Assembly (NCBI GenBank): GCA_027596195.1
Contig: JADGJG010000078.1
Location: 1 to 49,326 of the forward strand
From: Podochytrium sp. JEL0797
Lineage: Eukaryota; Chytridiomycota; Chytridiomycetes; Chytridiales; Chytriomycetaceae
Direction: 5' to 3'
DNA length: 49,326 bases
Positions 32,501-43,040 of the stretch are shown here, piece after piece. The notes under the pieces were generated by a model that saw only the letters and a list, made by a program, of their open reading frames with translations, was not told where the DNA came from and did not search any database. The translations under genes were made by a program, and so were the position numbers. Every line of letters starts with the position of its first letter. Positions within the stretch are counted from its first letter, which is position 1.

Positions 32501-33056
32501 TGGATTTTTTGCCTGGTTTGAAATGTTAGAAATGGGATTTCAGAGGAAAAGAAGAAAAAATGGAAACCTTGATACACAATCTCCGTGATGGCAACGTTGG
32601 TGATGGGATCCTGAGCGATGGTCGTTGAGAGAATGCAGTTGACACTTGGGTCGCTGCATGCGGGCCCAGATTTGCAAATGAGGATGCGATTCAGAGCATC
32701 GGCAGGAATAATGGTCTCGGTTTCGTTTCCACACGTGTAGATGACTTCTTTCGCAACAAGAACTCGCTCCTTGCTGGTATCGATTCCGGCAACCACGACA
32801 ACCTGGCGTTGGATCAAATCAGGACTCACGTTTTGCTGACTAAACGACAGATCGTACAAACCTGGACTTTAAATTCTTCAGCGTCGACAGCGTAAAACGT
32901 TCCGGGCTCCTCGAATGAAGTCGAGGTCGAATCAAACGTTATGATATGGGGGTCGCTTTGGATCATGCAAGACCGCACAGTGGGTTTGCAGAATTGCTCG
33001 GCGGCAGCAAGAGCCGGCAATATCGCACAAATCGACAACAGCAATCGGTGCAGCAT
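23512..33056 (-). CDS. Giant GPI-anchored mucin-like protein with seven vWD-like mini-modules
   Basis: Seventeen exons: 33056-32862, 32802-32568, 32512-32328, 32261-31908, 31844-30870, 30813-30391, 30336-30105, 30040-29850, 29777-29421, 29355-29254, 29186-28899, 28838-28494, 28435-26609, 26550-26200, 26140-25652, 25605-23764 and 23706-23512; about 2861 aa, frame kept at all 16 junctions. It starts with a signal peptide (MLHRLLLSICAILPALAAA). Seven modules of about 130 aa follow the pattern C-x(6)-C-x(3)-SDP-x(3)-TFD ... G-x-F-x-A-x-D ... TCG ... C ... DPxPN ... GGxCF ... CP; two or three keep only part of it. The SDPHIITFD and terminal GG-C elements resemble a shortened von Willebrand factor D domain. 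Stalks are Ser/Ala/Thr-rich with tandem repeats. The C terminus (NGSRKAVMSVVSLGLALVVLI) looks like a GPI signal. Cell-surface adhesion or coat is inferred. Confidence 0.8.
24960..25590. repeat. 288-bp tandem repeat in mucin-like gene exon 16
   Basis: Blocks such as TCAGAAGCTTTAACGCTTGG (25301) recur 288 bp apart (25013), encoding Ser/Ala/Thr-rich units of 96 aa (FNALASNAAESSVVQIATTT and ASPSAITSE elements). A diverged third unit lies in exon 15 near 25990. Confidence 0.7.
26700..28300. repeat. 123-bp (41-aa) VNTR, about 13 units
   Basis: The element AGACGCGTG recurs at 26981, 27104, 27227, 27350, 27473, 27596 and 27719, exactly 123 bp apart, with diverged units on both sides. Each unit encodes SSAHASSLASPVVSS plus a VSARVSSSAAAHGVSSSKA-like half. 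The period is a multiple of three, so unit number can change without frameshift. Confidence 0.9.
29250..30500. repeat. Segmental duplication inside the giant gene, copy 2
   Basis: Exons 6 (3' half) to 10 repeat exons 1 to 5 (5' end) with the same intron positions and phases, offset about 2.47-2.49 kb (for example exon starts 31844/29355, exon ends 31908/29421). DNA near 29270-29360 is almost identical to 31760-31850. Confidence 0.85.
31740..33000. repeat. Segmental duplication inside the giant gene, copy 1
   Basis: Counterpart of 29250-30500. It carries modules 1 and 2 of the protein, and copy 2 carries modules 4 and 5. Confidence 0.85.
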
Positions 33057-33419
33057 TGATTTTCGTTGGATTTCGAAAGCTTGTTTCTGAGCATCTCTCT
33101 TTCATCTTTATGCCTTTTGTACCTCTGATTTGTAAGAGATTGAGCCTGGAAATGGAGGCTTGGTTCATTCATTAATAAAAGCCCAGTCGGGAAATTTTGA
33201 GATGAGAGGTGGGTTTCGCCATTATTGAAGGCTGTGAGTGATAGAAGGAGGAGAGGGGCAGCCCCGACATCGAGTCTTCTTGCACCATGCCCCAACCACC
33301 CTCCGCGATGTTTGGTTTATGGAAGTCGGCAGGTGAGTCACAATGCATTATTTTGAACTTCCCTGGGCAGCAAGATCCGAGAATAAACGAAACGAACGAG
33401 GGTTTTTATCAGGCAATCA
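33057..33419. other. Spacer between the two mucin-like genes
   Basis: 363 bp: 5' region of the giant gene and 3' end of the next one, both on the minus strand. No further gene or repeat was recognised. Confidence 0.5.
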
Positions 33420-36337
33420 TTAAACGAACAGGAAAACTGAAATGAAAACAGTCACAGCACTCAAGACCATTTTTCCACCCTTGCTGACAAAAATGTTTTT
33501 CGTGGTGGTGGTTGAGACTGGAACGCGAGACGAAGAAGTCGTTGCATCTTGTGTCCACGTCTGGATGAACTCAACACTACGCGTGGGCTTCACAGGATAA
33601 GGCGGAATGGATTTCGCCGTGGTGGCGGAGTCGGAGACGGTTGGACGCGCTGAAGAGGTACAGCTGTTGGACGCGTTGGCGGCTAGGGACTTGGTGCGCG
33701 AGAATGAGGAAGAAACGCAGGAAACCGAGAAAGAGCCCGGGGACGCATCGGCAGTCGTTTTGAATGGCAATGCGGATGAAAGAGAAAATGATGCGATTGG
33801 AGCGGCGGTGGTTAATGCAGAAGATTGACCCGCGCTGGTGGGACGTTGGCTTGAAGAAATCGTGGATGTGGCAACCGGCGCAGAAGTGGACTTGTCGGAA
33901 CAGATGGTCGAGACCACTGATTGAGTGGAAATTGATGAGGATGCACCCACAGATTTAGTAAATGTGGGAAGGGTATTTGAAGTGGCAGATGCCGCGGACT
34001 CGGGGGTTGTGACTGCACTTGAAGAGGCGGGCGCAATCGCAGAAGTAGCCGGCACGCTCGAAGTGGTGGCAACAGGAACAGTGGTGGTTGCCATGCTTGA
34101 AACGGTGTCAGTCTCAGATTTAGAAACCATGCTCGAAATAGTGGGCGCCACAGAGACTGTGGCGATTGGCGCGGAGGTTGGCGCGGAGGTGGGCGCCGTG
34201 CTCGAACTGGTGGATTTCAGGGAAGCGGATGAAGTTGGGTCAACCTCGGACACGGTGGTGGTTTGAAAGGAAGTGGTGACTTCACTCGTGGGGGCACCGC
34301 TTGAAGTGGTCGAAGCTGCGGAATTATTAACCTCGCTCGAAGTGGTGGGTTCCACAGTTGCAGATGTAGTTGGCGAATTTGCGGATGACAGGGAAGCGGT
34401 GGTAGTTGGAGCAGTGGTAGCCTCGGACACAGTAGTGGTGGTGGTGGGTTCAGCAGACGCGGTCGTAGTTGGTTCAGAAGTGGGAGCGACACTGGAAGTG
34501 GTAGAAGTCTCAGAAGTTGCAACATCGCTCGAAGTGGTGGGCTCCACAATCGCAGATGTAGTCGGTGGTTCCAGGGAGGCGGTGGTAGTTGGCGCAGTGG
34601 TAGCCTCGGACGCGGTGGTGGTAGTGGTGGGTTCAACAGACGCGGTCGTAGTTGGTTCAGAAGTGGAAGTGGGAGCGACACTGGAAGTGGTAGAAGCCTC
34701 GGAAGTAGTAACCTCGCTCGAAGTGGTGGGCTCCGGCTGAACAAAATAGTAATCAGTATCTCACACGCCGATGTGAAATGTGAAATGCAAAGTCAAACTC
34801 ACCTCTGGAGTGGTGGTTTGCGAGGAAGTGGCGACTTCAGTAGTGGGGTCAATGCTCGAAGTGGTCGAAGCCGTGGAAGTGGCAACCTCGCTCGAAGTGG
34901 TAGGCTCCACAATCGCGGATGTAGTTGGTGAATTCGCGGATGGCAGGGAAGCGGTGGTAGTTGGCGCTGTAGTAGCCTCGGACGCGGTGGTGGTTTGCGA
35001 GGCAGTGGTGACTTCGCTGGTAGGGACAACACTCGAAGTGGACGAAGCCGCGGAAGTGGCAACGTCGCTCGAAGTGGTGGGCTTCAAAGCGGTGGTAGTT
35101 GGCGCAGTGGTAGCCTCAGACGCGGTGGTGGTAGTGGTGGGTGCAACAGACACGGTGGTAGTTGATGCAGAGGTGGGAGCAACGCTGGAAGTCGTCGAAG
35201 TGGCAGTGGTGGTCGGAACGCCGCTTGACGTGGTGGGTGCAACAGACGCGGTTGTGGTCGGCGCAGAAGTGGGAGCAACGCTGGCAGTCGTCAAGGCGAC
35301 AGTGGTGGTGGGGACAACGCTCGAAGTGGTGGGTGCAACAGACACGGTGGTAGTCGATGCAGAAGTGAGAGCAACACTCTCGGTCGTAGAAGCTGTAGTT
35401 GTAGTGCAACGAGTTTTCGAAGTAGTGGGTGCGACAGACTTGGTTGTAGTTGGAGCCGAAGTGGGAGCAACGCTTTTAGTCGTAGAAGCCGTGGTTGTAG
35501 TGCAACGAGTTTTCGAAGTGGTGGGTGCAACAGACTTGGTTGTAGTTGGAGCCGAAGTGGGAGCAATGCTCTTGGTCGTAGAAGCCGTGGTTGTAGTGCA
35601 ACGAGTATTCGAAGTGGTGGGTGCAACAAACTTGGTTGTAGTTGAAGCAGAAGTGGGAGCAACGCTCTTGGTCGTAGAAGCCGTGGTTGTAGTGCAACGA
35701 GTTTTCGAAGTGGTGGTTGCCGCAGGAATACTTGGAATGACGGGGGAGGGCTGAACAAAAAAATTAATCAATTTTTACAGTCCTCGATCAAAATGGAGAG
35801 GAGAAATGCAGAGCAAATACTCACAGGTTCCGGACACCCACTACCTTCATACAAAAAACACACTCCACCGACGGCATTAACACCCGAATACATCAGTGAT
35901 TGTAGAGAAACATTGGGAATGGGGTCTTCATGTTTGATCACGGTCAACGAACAAAACGGGTTCCTGCTGGTGGCGCCCTTGCAAGACCCCGCTGCACAAA
36001 CGAGCTGTTTTTGCTTCTTGGGGGCATTCGCGAGTGTGAAGACTTCGTGGTAGTAGTTGGCGGAGGTTGGGTTGTTGGGGTCGCAGGTGAAGATCACTTC
36101 AGACGTGATAACGGTCGGGGTACCGCTGGTGGTGACTCCAGGGACGAGTTTGATGACGACTTGCATGTCGGATGAGTCCACGGCGTAGTGATAGCCTAAC
36201 GTATCGAAGTTGATTGTGGATGGTTTGAACGTGTTGACCCATGGATCACTCTGGATTTGGCATGGGAATGCGGAGGGCGTGCAGAATTGGGTTTGCGCGG
36301 CAGCAACAGCCGATAAGAGGACAACAGAGAGGAGCAT
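33420..36337 (-). CDS. GPI-anchored mucin-like protein with one vWD-like mini-module
   Basis: Exons 36337-35825, 35750-34803 and 34736-33420; about 925 aa. Signal peptide MLLSVVLLSAVAAAQ, then a single mini-module (FCTPSAFPCQIQSDPWVNTF ... GYHYAVDSSDMQVVIKL ... SLTVIKHEDPIPNVSL ... VGGVCF ... GSGCP) that is closest to the last module of the giant gene downstream. The rest is a stalk of about 730 residues rich in Thr/Ser/Val/Pro, including four 96-bp repeats with one Cys each. The C-terminal GGKMVLSAVTVFISVFLFV followed by the stop is a typical GPI-attachment signal. Both introns are phase 0. Heavy O-glycosylation at the cell surface is inferred from composition. Confidence 0.82.
35390..35720. 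repeat. 96-bp (32-aa) tandem repeat, four units, Cys-containing
   Basis: GTAGTGCAAC occurs at 35401, 35497, 35593 and 35689, exactly 96 bp apart. On the coding strand each unit reads TSxTRCTTTTASTT followed by KSVAPTSAPTTT. The regularly spaced Cys is unusual for a mucin stalk. Confidence 0.9.
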
Positions 36338-36636
36338 TCTGGTGGAGCCTATGAGGCACGAGATTCTCTTAAAAGGCGGAGTTGAAATTCAATTTTTTGG
36401 AAAAATCGGGTTGCCTTCGAACTTCATGATATCACTGATTAATGAAGCCGTGTTTCAGATCTTCAATTTTACAAATCAGACATCTATAATTACTAAGAAA
36501 ATGAAAGAAAGACAAGGAATTCATTTTATTTTAAAGAATCGCGAAAGAACACGGAATCCAACGTGTTTGGATCATGAACACGCCATCTCGCGGCGCATTC
36601 AATATACCAGGATAAACGCAATAAAGACACGGCATT
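36338..36636. other. 5' flank of mucin-like gene with 3' duplicate of the TMEM223-like gene
   Basis: 299 bp. The right part (36527-36600) is a diverged copy of the last about 25 codons of the TMEM223-like gene (see 36637-36704). The left part is the presumed promoter of the mucin-like gene. Confidence 0.6.
36527..36600. repeat. Tandem duplicate of the TMEM223-like 3' end
   Basis: AAGAATCGCGAAAGAAC, then GGAATC, then TTTGGATCATGAA, then CACGCCATC, present at 36637-36704 as coding sequence, recurs here about 108 bp downstream with substitutions and indels. Confidence 0.8.
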
Positions 36637-37293
36637 TTATTTGAAAGAATCGCGAAAGAACAAGGAATCAAACGTCTTTGGATCATGAAACACGCCATCG
36701 CGTGGCAACATATAGTTTTTTGTGGTTGAATTGTTGTGCAGAACGACAAAAACTTTGTTTCCCGTTCCCTTCGCCATGTCCTTGTAGGAACCGTTTTTCG
36801 ACTTTTGAATGTCGTTTCCGGCAATTCGTTCGAGACAGCGCAGTGAGTTTGCATCGACGGCGGCCTTGTTGTTCCACAGGGCGTGTGTTTCAATGTCGAT
36901 GATGCGTTGCTTTGTGTTTCGGAGGGAGAGGGTTCTAGGGACACTTCGTTAGCGAAGACTAGGACACGTCCTCGAGACGACTAGGAGAACACTCCTAGGC
37001 GACTAGGCCATGATGTTAGGAAACAACACTAGGAAATACCTCACTAGACGCGCGCCATACATATGTGCGCCCATGCAAATCGCACCGCCCGTTGCGAGGC
37101 ACAGCGCCGCCGCAGATATGCGCTGCAAAAGCGGCGCCAGCGGGGGATCCTTGTCGTCGGGACCAGAGGCGGATTCGCGCATGTCCGTGGCTGACCAGTG
37201 CGCAAGGTTGAGCCACATGGGCAGGTTGGCTGCCGCTGCCAGGAGTGCCAGTCGTGGTCCGACCTGGTTACCCGAAGTGAAGAGCGTTTTCAT
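36637..37293 (-). CDS. TMEM223-like mitochondrial membrane protein
   Basis: Exons 37293-37040 and 36934-36637; about 183 aa. The first exon ends AG before GTATTT and the second starts after CCCTAG, giving RLVRTLSLRNTKQR across the junction. A hydrophobic helix (ISAAALCLATGGAICMGAHM) precedes this segment. The second half (IETHALWNN, CLERIAG, NKVFVVLHNNS, GVFHDPKTFDSLFF) parallels the C-terminal domain of TMEM223, an inner mitochondrial membrane protein linked to cytochrome c oxidase translation, as I remember that family. Similarity is modest, so the name is provisional. The intron is peppered with CTAG tetranucleotides. A partial copy of the 3' end follows the stop. Confidence 0.55.
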
Positions 37294-38052
37294 TTTTGAT
37301 CGAGATTTTTTTTATTTATTTTTATATATTTTTTTTGCGCGACGGGATTGACGATCGATCGCTTGCAGATGCCGCAGATCTGCAAGGGAGGAAACATGAG
37401 AAAAAGGATCTTGGAGGAGATCTTGGAGGAGTCGCAGACACTTTCAGCTCGGTGGCTGGTGGGAGAGTGACACTGCGGCTTGGTGGTTGGATCACTTCCG
37501 AGCTGATCACAATCTTTTTGAACCAGTCATTAAAGGAGAACGCACGCTTTTCGAATTCATAAACGCTTTTTGGCGGAATGGAATCAATTTTATGCCCTTT
37601 TATACAATTTAAAAATCGATTTCTAATGTATGGCGTCACGCCGCACGCGTTCTCACGGCTGGAAATATAACCTTCCAGCTCGTTTTTCTTTCACGCTTCG
37701 TCAGTTTGCGGCTGGAAAGAAAACCTTCAAACTCGTTCCATTTCCCTGGGCATTGCGTCACGCTTTGTCAGTTTGCTGCTGACGGCTGAAAACAAAACCC
37801 TCGAACTCGTTCCATTTCCCTGGGCATCATTGCGTCACGCTTTGTCAGTTTGCCACTGACGGCTGGAAGTAAAACCCTCAAACTCGTTCCATTTCCCTGG
37901 GCATTATTACGTCACGCTTTGTCAGTTATGCCGTTGACAGCTGGAAATAAAACCTTCAACCTCGTTCCATAGGCATTAACTTTAAGGCTTTTCAAGTGAA
38001 AAAGAAGGAATGTAATCGTGGAACTCAAAAAATTCGAATTTTTAAATATGTT
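37294..38052. other. Intergenic region with minisatellite
   Basis: 759 bp between the TMEM223-like start and the mucin-gene fragment. The left part is the promoter region of the TMEM223-like gene; the right part holds the minisatellite at 37660-37980. No gene was seen. Confidence 0.6.
37660..37980. repeat. Minisatellite, about four units of about 80 bp
   Basis: Repeated order of blocks: GCGTCACGCTTTGTCAG, a short loop, CTGACGGCTGGAA, AAAACC-TTC-AACTCGTTCC, ATTTCCCTGGGCAT. Inside each unit GTCAG and CTGAC form an inverted repeat around a loop of about 7-8 nt. Confidence 0.85.
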
Positions 38053-38394
38053 TTAACGTTGAAGAGTGGCGGTTGGGTACTTGGTGTGTGAGAAGAGGGA
38101 AGAAACGCAGGAAACTGAGGAAGGGGAAGGGGGTGCATCGGCAGCCGTTTTGAATAAAGTAGAAGATTGATCCGCGCTGGCGAAACGTTGGCTTGAAAAA
38201 ATCGTGGATGAGGCAACCGGTGCAGAAGTGGACTTGTTGGAACAAATGGTTGAGACCACTGATTGAGTGGCAATTGATGAGGGTGCACCCGCAGATTTAG
38301 TAAATATGGGAACGGCGTTTGAAGAAGCAGATGCCGCAGACTCCGGGGTTGTAACTGCACTTGAAAGGAATTTAAATTTCCTCATGGGTTTCAC
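38053..38394 (-). pseudogene. Fragment of the mucin-like gene (copy of about 33670-34017)
   Basis: The frame reads SSAVTTPESAASASSNAVP, TQSVVSTICSNKSTSAPV and SSVSCVSSLFSHTK, matching the intact gene 4 kb away residue by residue except for substitutions and a loss of about 18 residues. It lacks the signal peptide, module and GPI signal, ends in an early stop and lies 36 bp past the PEX1 stop codon. It is most simply a dead duplicate. Confidence 0.8.
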
Positions 38395-38430
38395 CCGCGG
38401 AAAAGCCTCGCTTCATTTATTTTCTTTGAC

Positions 38431-41400
38431 TCAAGCCATCGTGCTCTTCTTCCCCATCCGTTTCATCATGGCCTTCACAACCGCCTCCTCGTCGTCCTCG
38501 CCCGAAAACTCGGCATACACGCCATCGAATCTTTGCTTCTCCTGCGCGTTGAGGGACGCACGTGTCACCTTCAACGCGGCTTCAAAGTGTCGCGGTTCGA
38601 TTATGACTAACGGGGATTTGGCGGATTTCGAGACAGTCGGTGTCGTAGGGGTCGGGTGGGCGGTGTGCATGTTTTCTTGAATCGCTTGAATCTGAAAGCC
38701 CAAATTTAGAAAAAAATATGAGAACCCAACCACAAAAAAACTTACCCTACTCTTCATCTTGGTCCTCTCCGCCCCAATCATCCCCTTCTGCACACCCACC
38801 GGCTGAACAATCGTAAACTCATCCCCGCCTCTGTTGTCAACTCCTTTCCCCTTCTTCTCAATCACACCAACATCTCCAATCTGTTCATGAATCGCCTCCA
38901 ACTGCGCCGAATAAATCAACCCTTGCAGATCGGCTCCAGTGAAATCCTCACACCGCGCCGCGTAGGCCATCAAATCGAGGGACTCGCTGATTCGTAGCTT
39001 TCGCGAAACGGCTTCGAGAATCTGAGGGCGCGAAAAAACACCGCCAACGTTAGAATCAAATATGGGTCAAAGTTACAGTTTTTGTACCTCCCGTCTCTCC
39101 TCCACATCCGGCATCCCACACAACACACTCTTATCCAACCTCCCAGGCCGCAACAACGCGGGATCAATCAAGTCCGGGCGACTCGTGGCCGCCAGCACAT
39201 ACACGCCGTCTAAACCCTCGGCGCCGTCCATTTGGGTCAAGAGTTGGTTCACCACGCGGTCTGTGACACCCGTGTTGTCGTTTCCGCGACGCGGCGCGAT
39301 GGAATCGAATTCGTCAAAGAAGAGGATGCATGGTTTGGCGGATTGGGCGCGGTCGAATAGGTCTCGGATCTGTCGGCGGGAGCGGTCAATAAAAAAGGAA
39401 AAAGAACGGAGATCAAAATCTCTCACCGATTTCTCACTCTCCCCAATGTACTTGTTCAAAATTTCCGGTCCCTTCACGCTAATAAAGTTCAAGCCGCATT
39501 CCTTGGCCACAGCGGCTGCCAAAATCGTCTTGCCGCACCCAGGGTATCCGTACAACAAGATCCTATACCCCCGCCAAACGTTAATCAACCGCGACCCTCC
39601 AGGACACACGCTCTCAACAAAAAAATGAGGTATACACACCCAGACCGCAACCGCAACGGACAACTCTCAAAAATCCTCGCATACCGCGTCGGCCATTCCA
39701 TAGTTTCCACCAACATCCGTTTCGGACCTTTCAACCCGCCGATATCGTTCCACCCGACCGCGGAGGCGTCGCCTTCCGCCATCTTTAACCCTTTGAGGGC
39801 GGCGGGGGTGTACCCTTGCACTGCTTTTTCCAAATCTTCTAGGATAATTGTGGAGGTGGTGGAGGTGGGGTGGAGGATGCGACGGACGGCGGTTTCGTGG
39901 CTTGCACGGGTAATGAGGGTTTCGAGGTCGGTCGGACGGTATCCTTCCGTGACGGAGGCGATGGGCATGGTGTCAATCTCTTGGGTGGAGGGGAATTCTT
40001 TCTTGACCAAAACTTTGAGAATCTTTTGGACGCGGAGGGGGAAAAGGGGGTTGAGAACTGGTCAAGAAAAAAAAATTGGTATCTCTCACCTCCGCGCGTT
40101 GCACGCGATTCGGCGCAGATACATGGACCGCGTCCGCAATCGCGTGAGAAGCCATGAACCGCGAATGAATCGCCTGCTTGTCCGCCGCTGTAACAATCAC
40201 TGTCACGCCGTTCCCGCCTCGAATGCAATATCTCCGAACCAGGAGAATCACGTGTTCGGCGATTTGTCTGCTCCCTAATGCGTCTGCGTTCTGAGGAGGA
40301 TGAATTGGTAAGTTGAAGGAAGGGGGAAGGAGGGGAGGTGGAAATGTACCTCGGCATTCGATGGGGCAATCAAATCCAAATCGTCCAACACGACCACGGA
40401 GGGTGCTTGAAACGCGGACACTGCAAACGCCTGTGAAATCGCTTGCTTGATTTGCGCAATCTTCTTGTCCTTGAGAGTTGCGCACGACAAAATGTGGGAA
40501 TCTGAAGGAAATTTGGCTTTGTCAGCACAACCAACGGCCAGAAAGGAGCAGAGTCGGCCCCCAAATACCGACAACTTACATGTCAAAGCCTCCACGTCGT
40601 GACTAAACCGATGCAACACGTGACGAATGAGCGTGGTTTTGCCAAGGCCAGGGTTTCCATGCACAAGGATTCCACCGAGAGCTGTTGAAAAATCATTTAG
40701 GAAACAGGAAACTGGAGGACATGACAAAAAAACTCACCGGGAGCTTCGATATACCCCTTCAATCCCTTCATCCCCATCCGCGACTCTACTAAATTCGAAA
40801 GCGCTTGAATCGACTTGTCAGCGCCTCCCATGGGTGGACAGTTGACGTCTTGGGTGTCTGGAGTGACTCTATTTTGCAAGAAAATCAGTGTTCGAAACAC
40901 ACGCACCACACACCCACAAAAGCATTCATTTACCTCGCAACAACGCCAGTCACACCCGTTTTGTCACCTTCCAAAATTTCCAACGCATCCACGTCCTCGC
41001 GTCGAAACTGGGCCCACGTCCATTGACTCACGGTGTTGACGTTCGGGTCGTCTTTCGCAAAGATTTGGACAAGGACTCGTGTGGGTGTTGCGCCGTCAAC
41101 GCTGATTGAGGGACGCGTGTTTGAGCTGAGGATTATCTTGCCGCGTTTCGATGTTGGACATGTGGAGAGGTGGGTGCGAAAAAGGGTGGAAATAGATTGA
41201 GATTCATCGGAGCTGGATTTCGAGCTGTTTTCGAGTGGGGAGCGCGATTCGGGGTTCAGAAAGTGGAGACTCTAGGACGGATGCGAGGGCCAAACTCACT
41301 TGAAAACAATTGCTTCCTCATCTCCATCGAGTTTCTTGACAACAATTTTGAAGGGATTCGTTGCTGGTTGTTTGGGATCCATCAATCTGGAACAATCAAC

Positions 41401-42600
41401 ATCAGCTTCGCATTCGGATTTCCCAAAACCTTGAATTTTATAACCGAACGCACCGAATTCGCTGACAAACCGAAACACCCATCTGATTCCGCATCCCCAA
41501 ACTCATGGCCACACACCCGGCAGGAATTTGATCCGTTTCAATCAGCTCCACATGGTACGTCCCTTTCCCAGCCGCATGTGCGCTTCCGGAGGTCGCATTC
41601 GATTCATCAAGATTTGGATCGTTCGATGGAATCATTTTCCAAGGCACAATTCGTACATGTTTCACGGAATTCGAAAAGGAGGAGAGCGATTTGAGGGTCG
41701 TTTGGGATGCTTTCATCGGACTTTCGGATCCTTCGTCTTGCACACCGAAAAAGAGCGTTGGCTCCGTCAATGCTTTCGAAAGATCCGAGGGAATCACAAC
41801 GTCTTCGAGACGGATAATGCGTGCTGAAACACCGCGGGGGTGGATGTTGTTGATTCCCGAGACATCGCGTTCGGGAGCAGAAGAGGGTGGCATAGACGCG
41901 TTCGGACTGGATCTCGAGATTGGAGCCACAATAATTTCCGAGTCGTTGTCGAGACGCAGTACGGGTGCCTCGGGAGATGTGGAGACTGATACCAATGAGT
42001 ACAATGCATTTTTTCTGAGGGGAATACGCACCAACGTTGAGCTTGATGACTGTCTGGCCACGCACCCACACGAGCAATGGCTGGCCTACAGAAACCACGC
42101 GGCATTGGCGCAGAAACTCGGTTTCGAGATGTTCAGCGTGCAGTTCGAGGATTTCCCAGTCATCGGCGGTGGCGGGGGCAACGTTGACGGATGCGGCTTT
42201 GGGGATGTTTGTGAGGAGAGAGAGGGTGGCCTGATATAATTTATATTAGTAGAATAAAAAGAAAATAAATAAATAAATACCTTGTCCCCCTCCCGCACGC
42301 CAAGCTCCTTCCCTACGGCCACATCCACCTCCACGCTCTTGTCCCGCTTCGAGATACCACCGCCCCAGCCAAAGAACAGCGGAGTTCGCTTGGGGAGAGT
42401 GAGTTGGAACACGGCAAGGGACGGGGTTCGCTGGAGTGTCGTGATCAGGAAGGGCTGTACCAATAGAAGGTTACCTCGATCCGGCTGTTTCCCTTCAACA
42501 CTGCCAGCGGAACATTCACAAACTGGCTCTGCAGCGGTGTCAGTGCAACTGCCACGGGGACCGATGCTCCGAGCCCATGTGCTTGGTTTTGAAAAGACAT
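38431..42600 (-). CDS. PEX1: Peroxisomal biogenesis AAA ATPase PEX1
   Basis: Fifteen exons: 42600-42475, 42454-42281, 42230-42032, 41985-41454, 41386-41300, 41224-40934, 40868-40738, 40681-40580, 40501-40350, 40290-40090, 40022-39640, 39562-39427, 39369-39088, 39021-38746 and 38691-38431; about 1110 aa (human 1283). The N-domain has [10 protein letters not shown] and [15 protein letters not shown], diagnostic for PEX1. D1 has a Walker [10 protein letters not shown] and Walker [14 protein letters not shown]2 has Walker A GYPGCGKT, Walker [17 protein letters not shown], the [19 protein letters not shown] and [15 protein letters not shown]. The second D2 glycine-loop residue is Tyr where other PEX1 proteins have Pro. 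With PEX6 it forms the hexamer that extracts PEX5 from the peroxisomal membrane. Acceptor choice for exon 11 (AAAAG at 40023) follows conservation rather than the nearer CAG. Confidence 0.95.
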
Positions 42601-43040
42601 TTTCAAGTGACAAGAGCCCATTAATAAAAGTAGAAACATAACGAGGGATTGAAAGAGCGCGTCTTTGCAAGTTGTGAACGATTCCGCCAGAACAAGATGT
42701 TTCGCGGAGGTAGAGGAAATAAAAAACTGAGGTTTCCTTTTCATCCCTCCTTCCCTCCTCGCTCACATTCTCTGAAAACGAGGCAACATACTCCTCGGAA
42801 CCGATCTCGACCCTTCCGGAAGCACAATCTCCATCAACAATGCGCTGATGCACTTTTGACAAAACCCAGAAACAAACCACTCTTGACACCGCAGTTTCAA
42901 CTGCTCCTCAGCGTCAAATTCATCCACGAATCCACTCATTCATGGTCCTTGAGCCACTGCTGTCCACATGACTGGTGAAACACGTGGAGACATGGAAACC
43001 CGATAATTTGAAGCCACTTCAACGATATCCAAACAGTCCT
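42601..43040. other. 5' flank of PEX1 with a RING-H2-like remnant
   Basis: 440 bp upstream of PEX1. On the minus strand near 42935-43000 one frame reads CLHVFHQSCGQQWLKDHE then stop, resembling the second half of a RING-H2 finger, but no first half or following CPxC was found. No gene is claimed. Confidence 0.4.

Noticed and set aside
34780..35754. Plus-strand frame of about 324 codons rich in Val/Glu/Ala
   Set aside because: Antisense of the Thr/Ser stalk of the GPI mucin gene; the minus strand carries signal peptide, module and GPI signal with consistent splicing.
39839..40369. Alternative frame through PEX1 exons 10-11 using the nearer CAG acceptor
   Set aside because: It yields a Ser/Pro-rich sequence without AAA homology, whereas the AAAAG acceptor at 40023 restores conserved PEX1 sequence ([14 protein letters not shown]).
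42935..43000. RING-H2 gene upstream of PEX1
   Set aside because: Only the C-x-H-x-F-H-x-x-C-x-x-x-W-L half is visible. The N-terminal Cys pair and the C-terminal C-P-x-C are missing in all frames examined.
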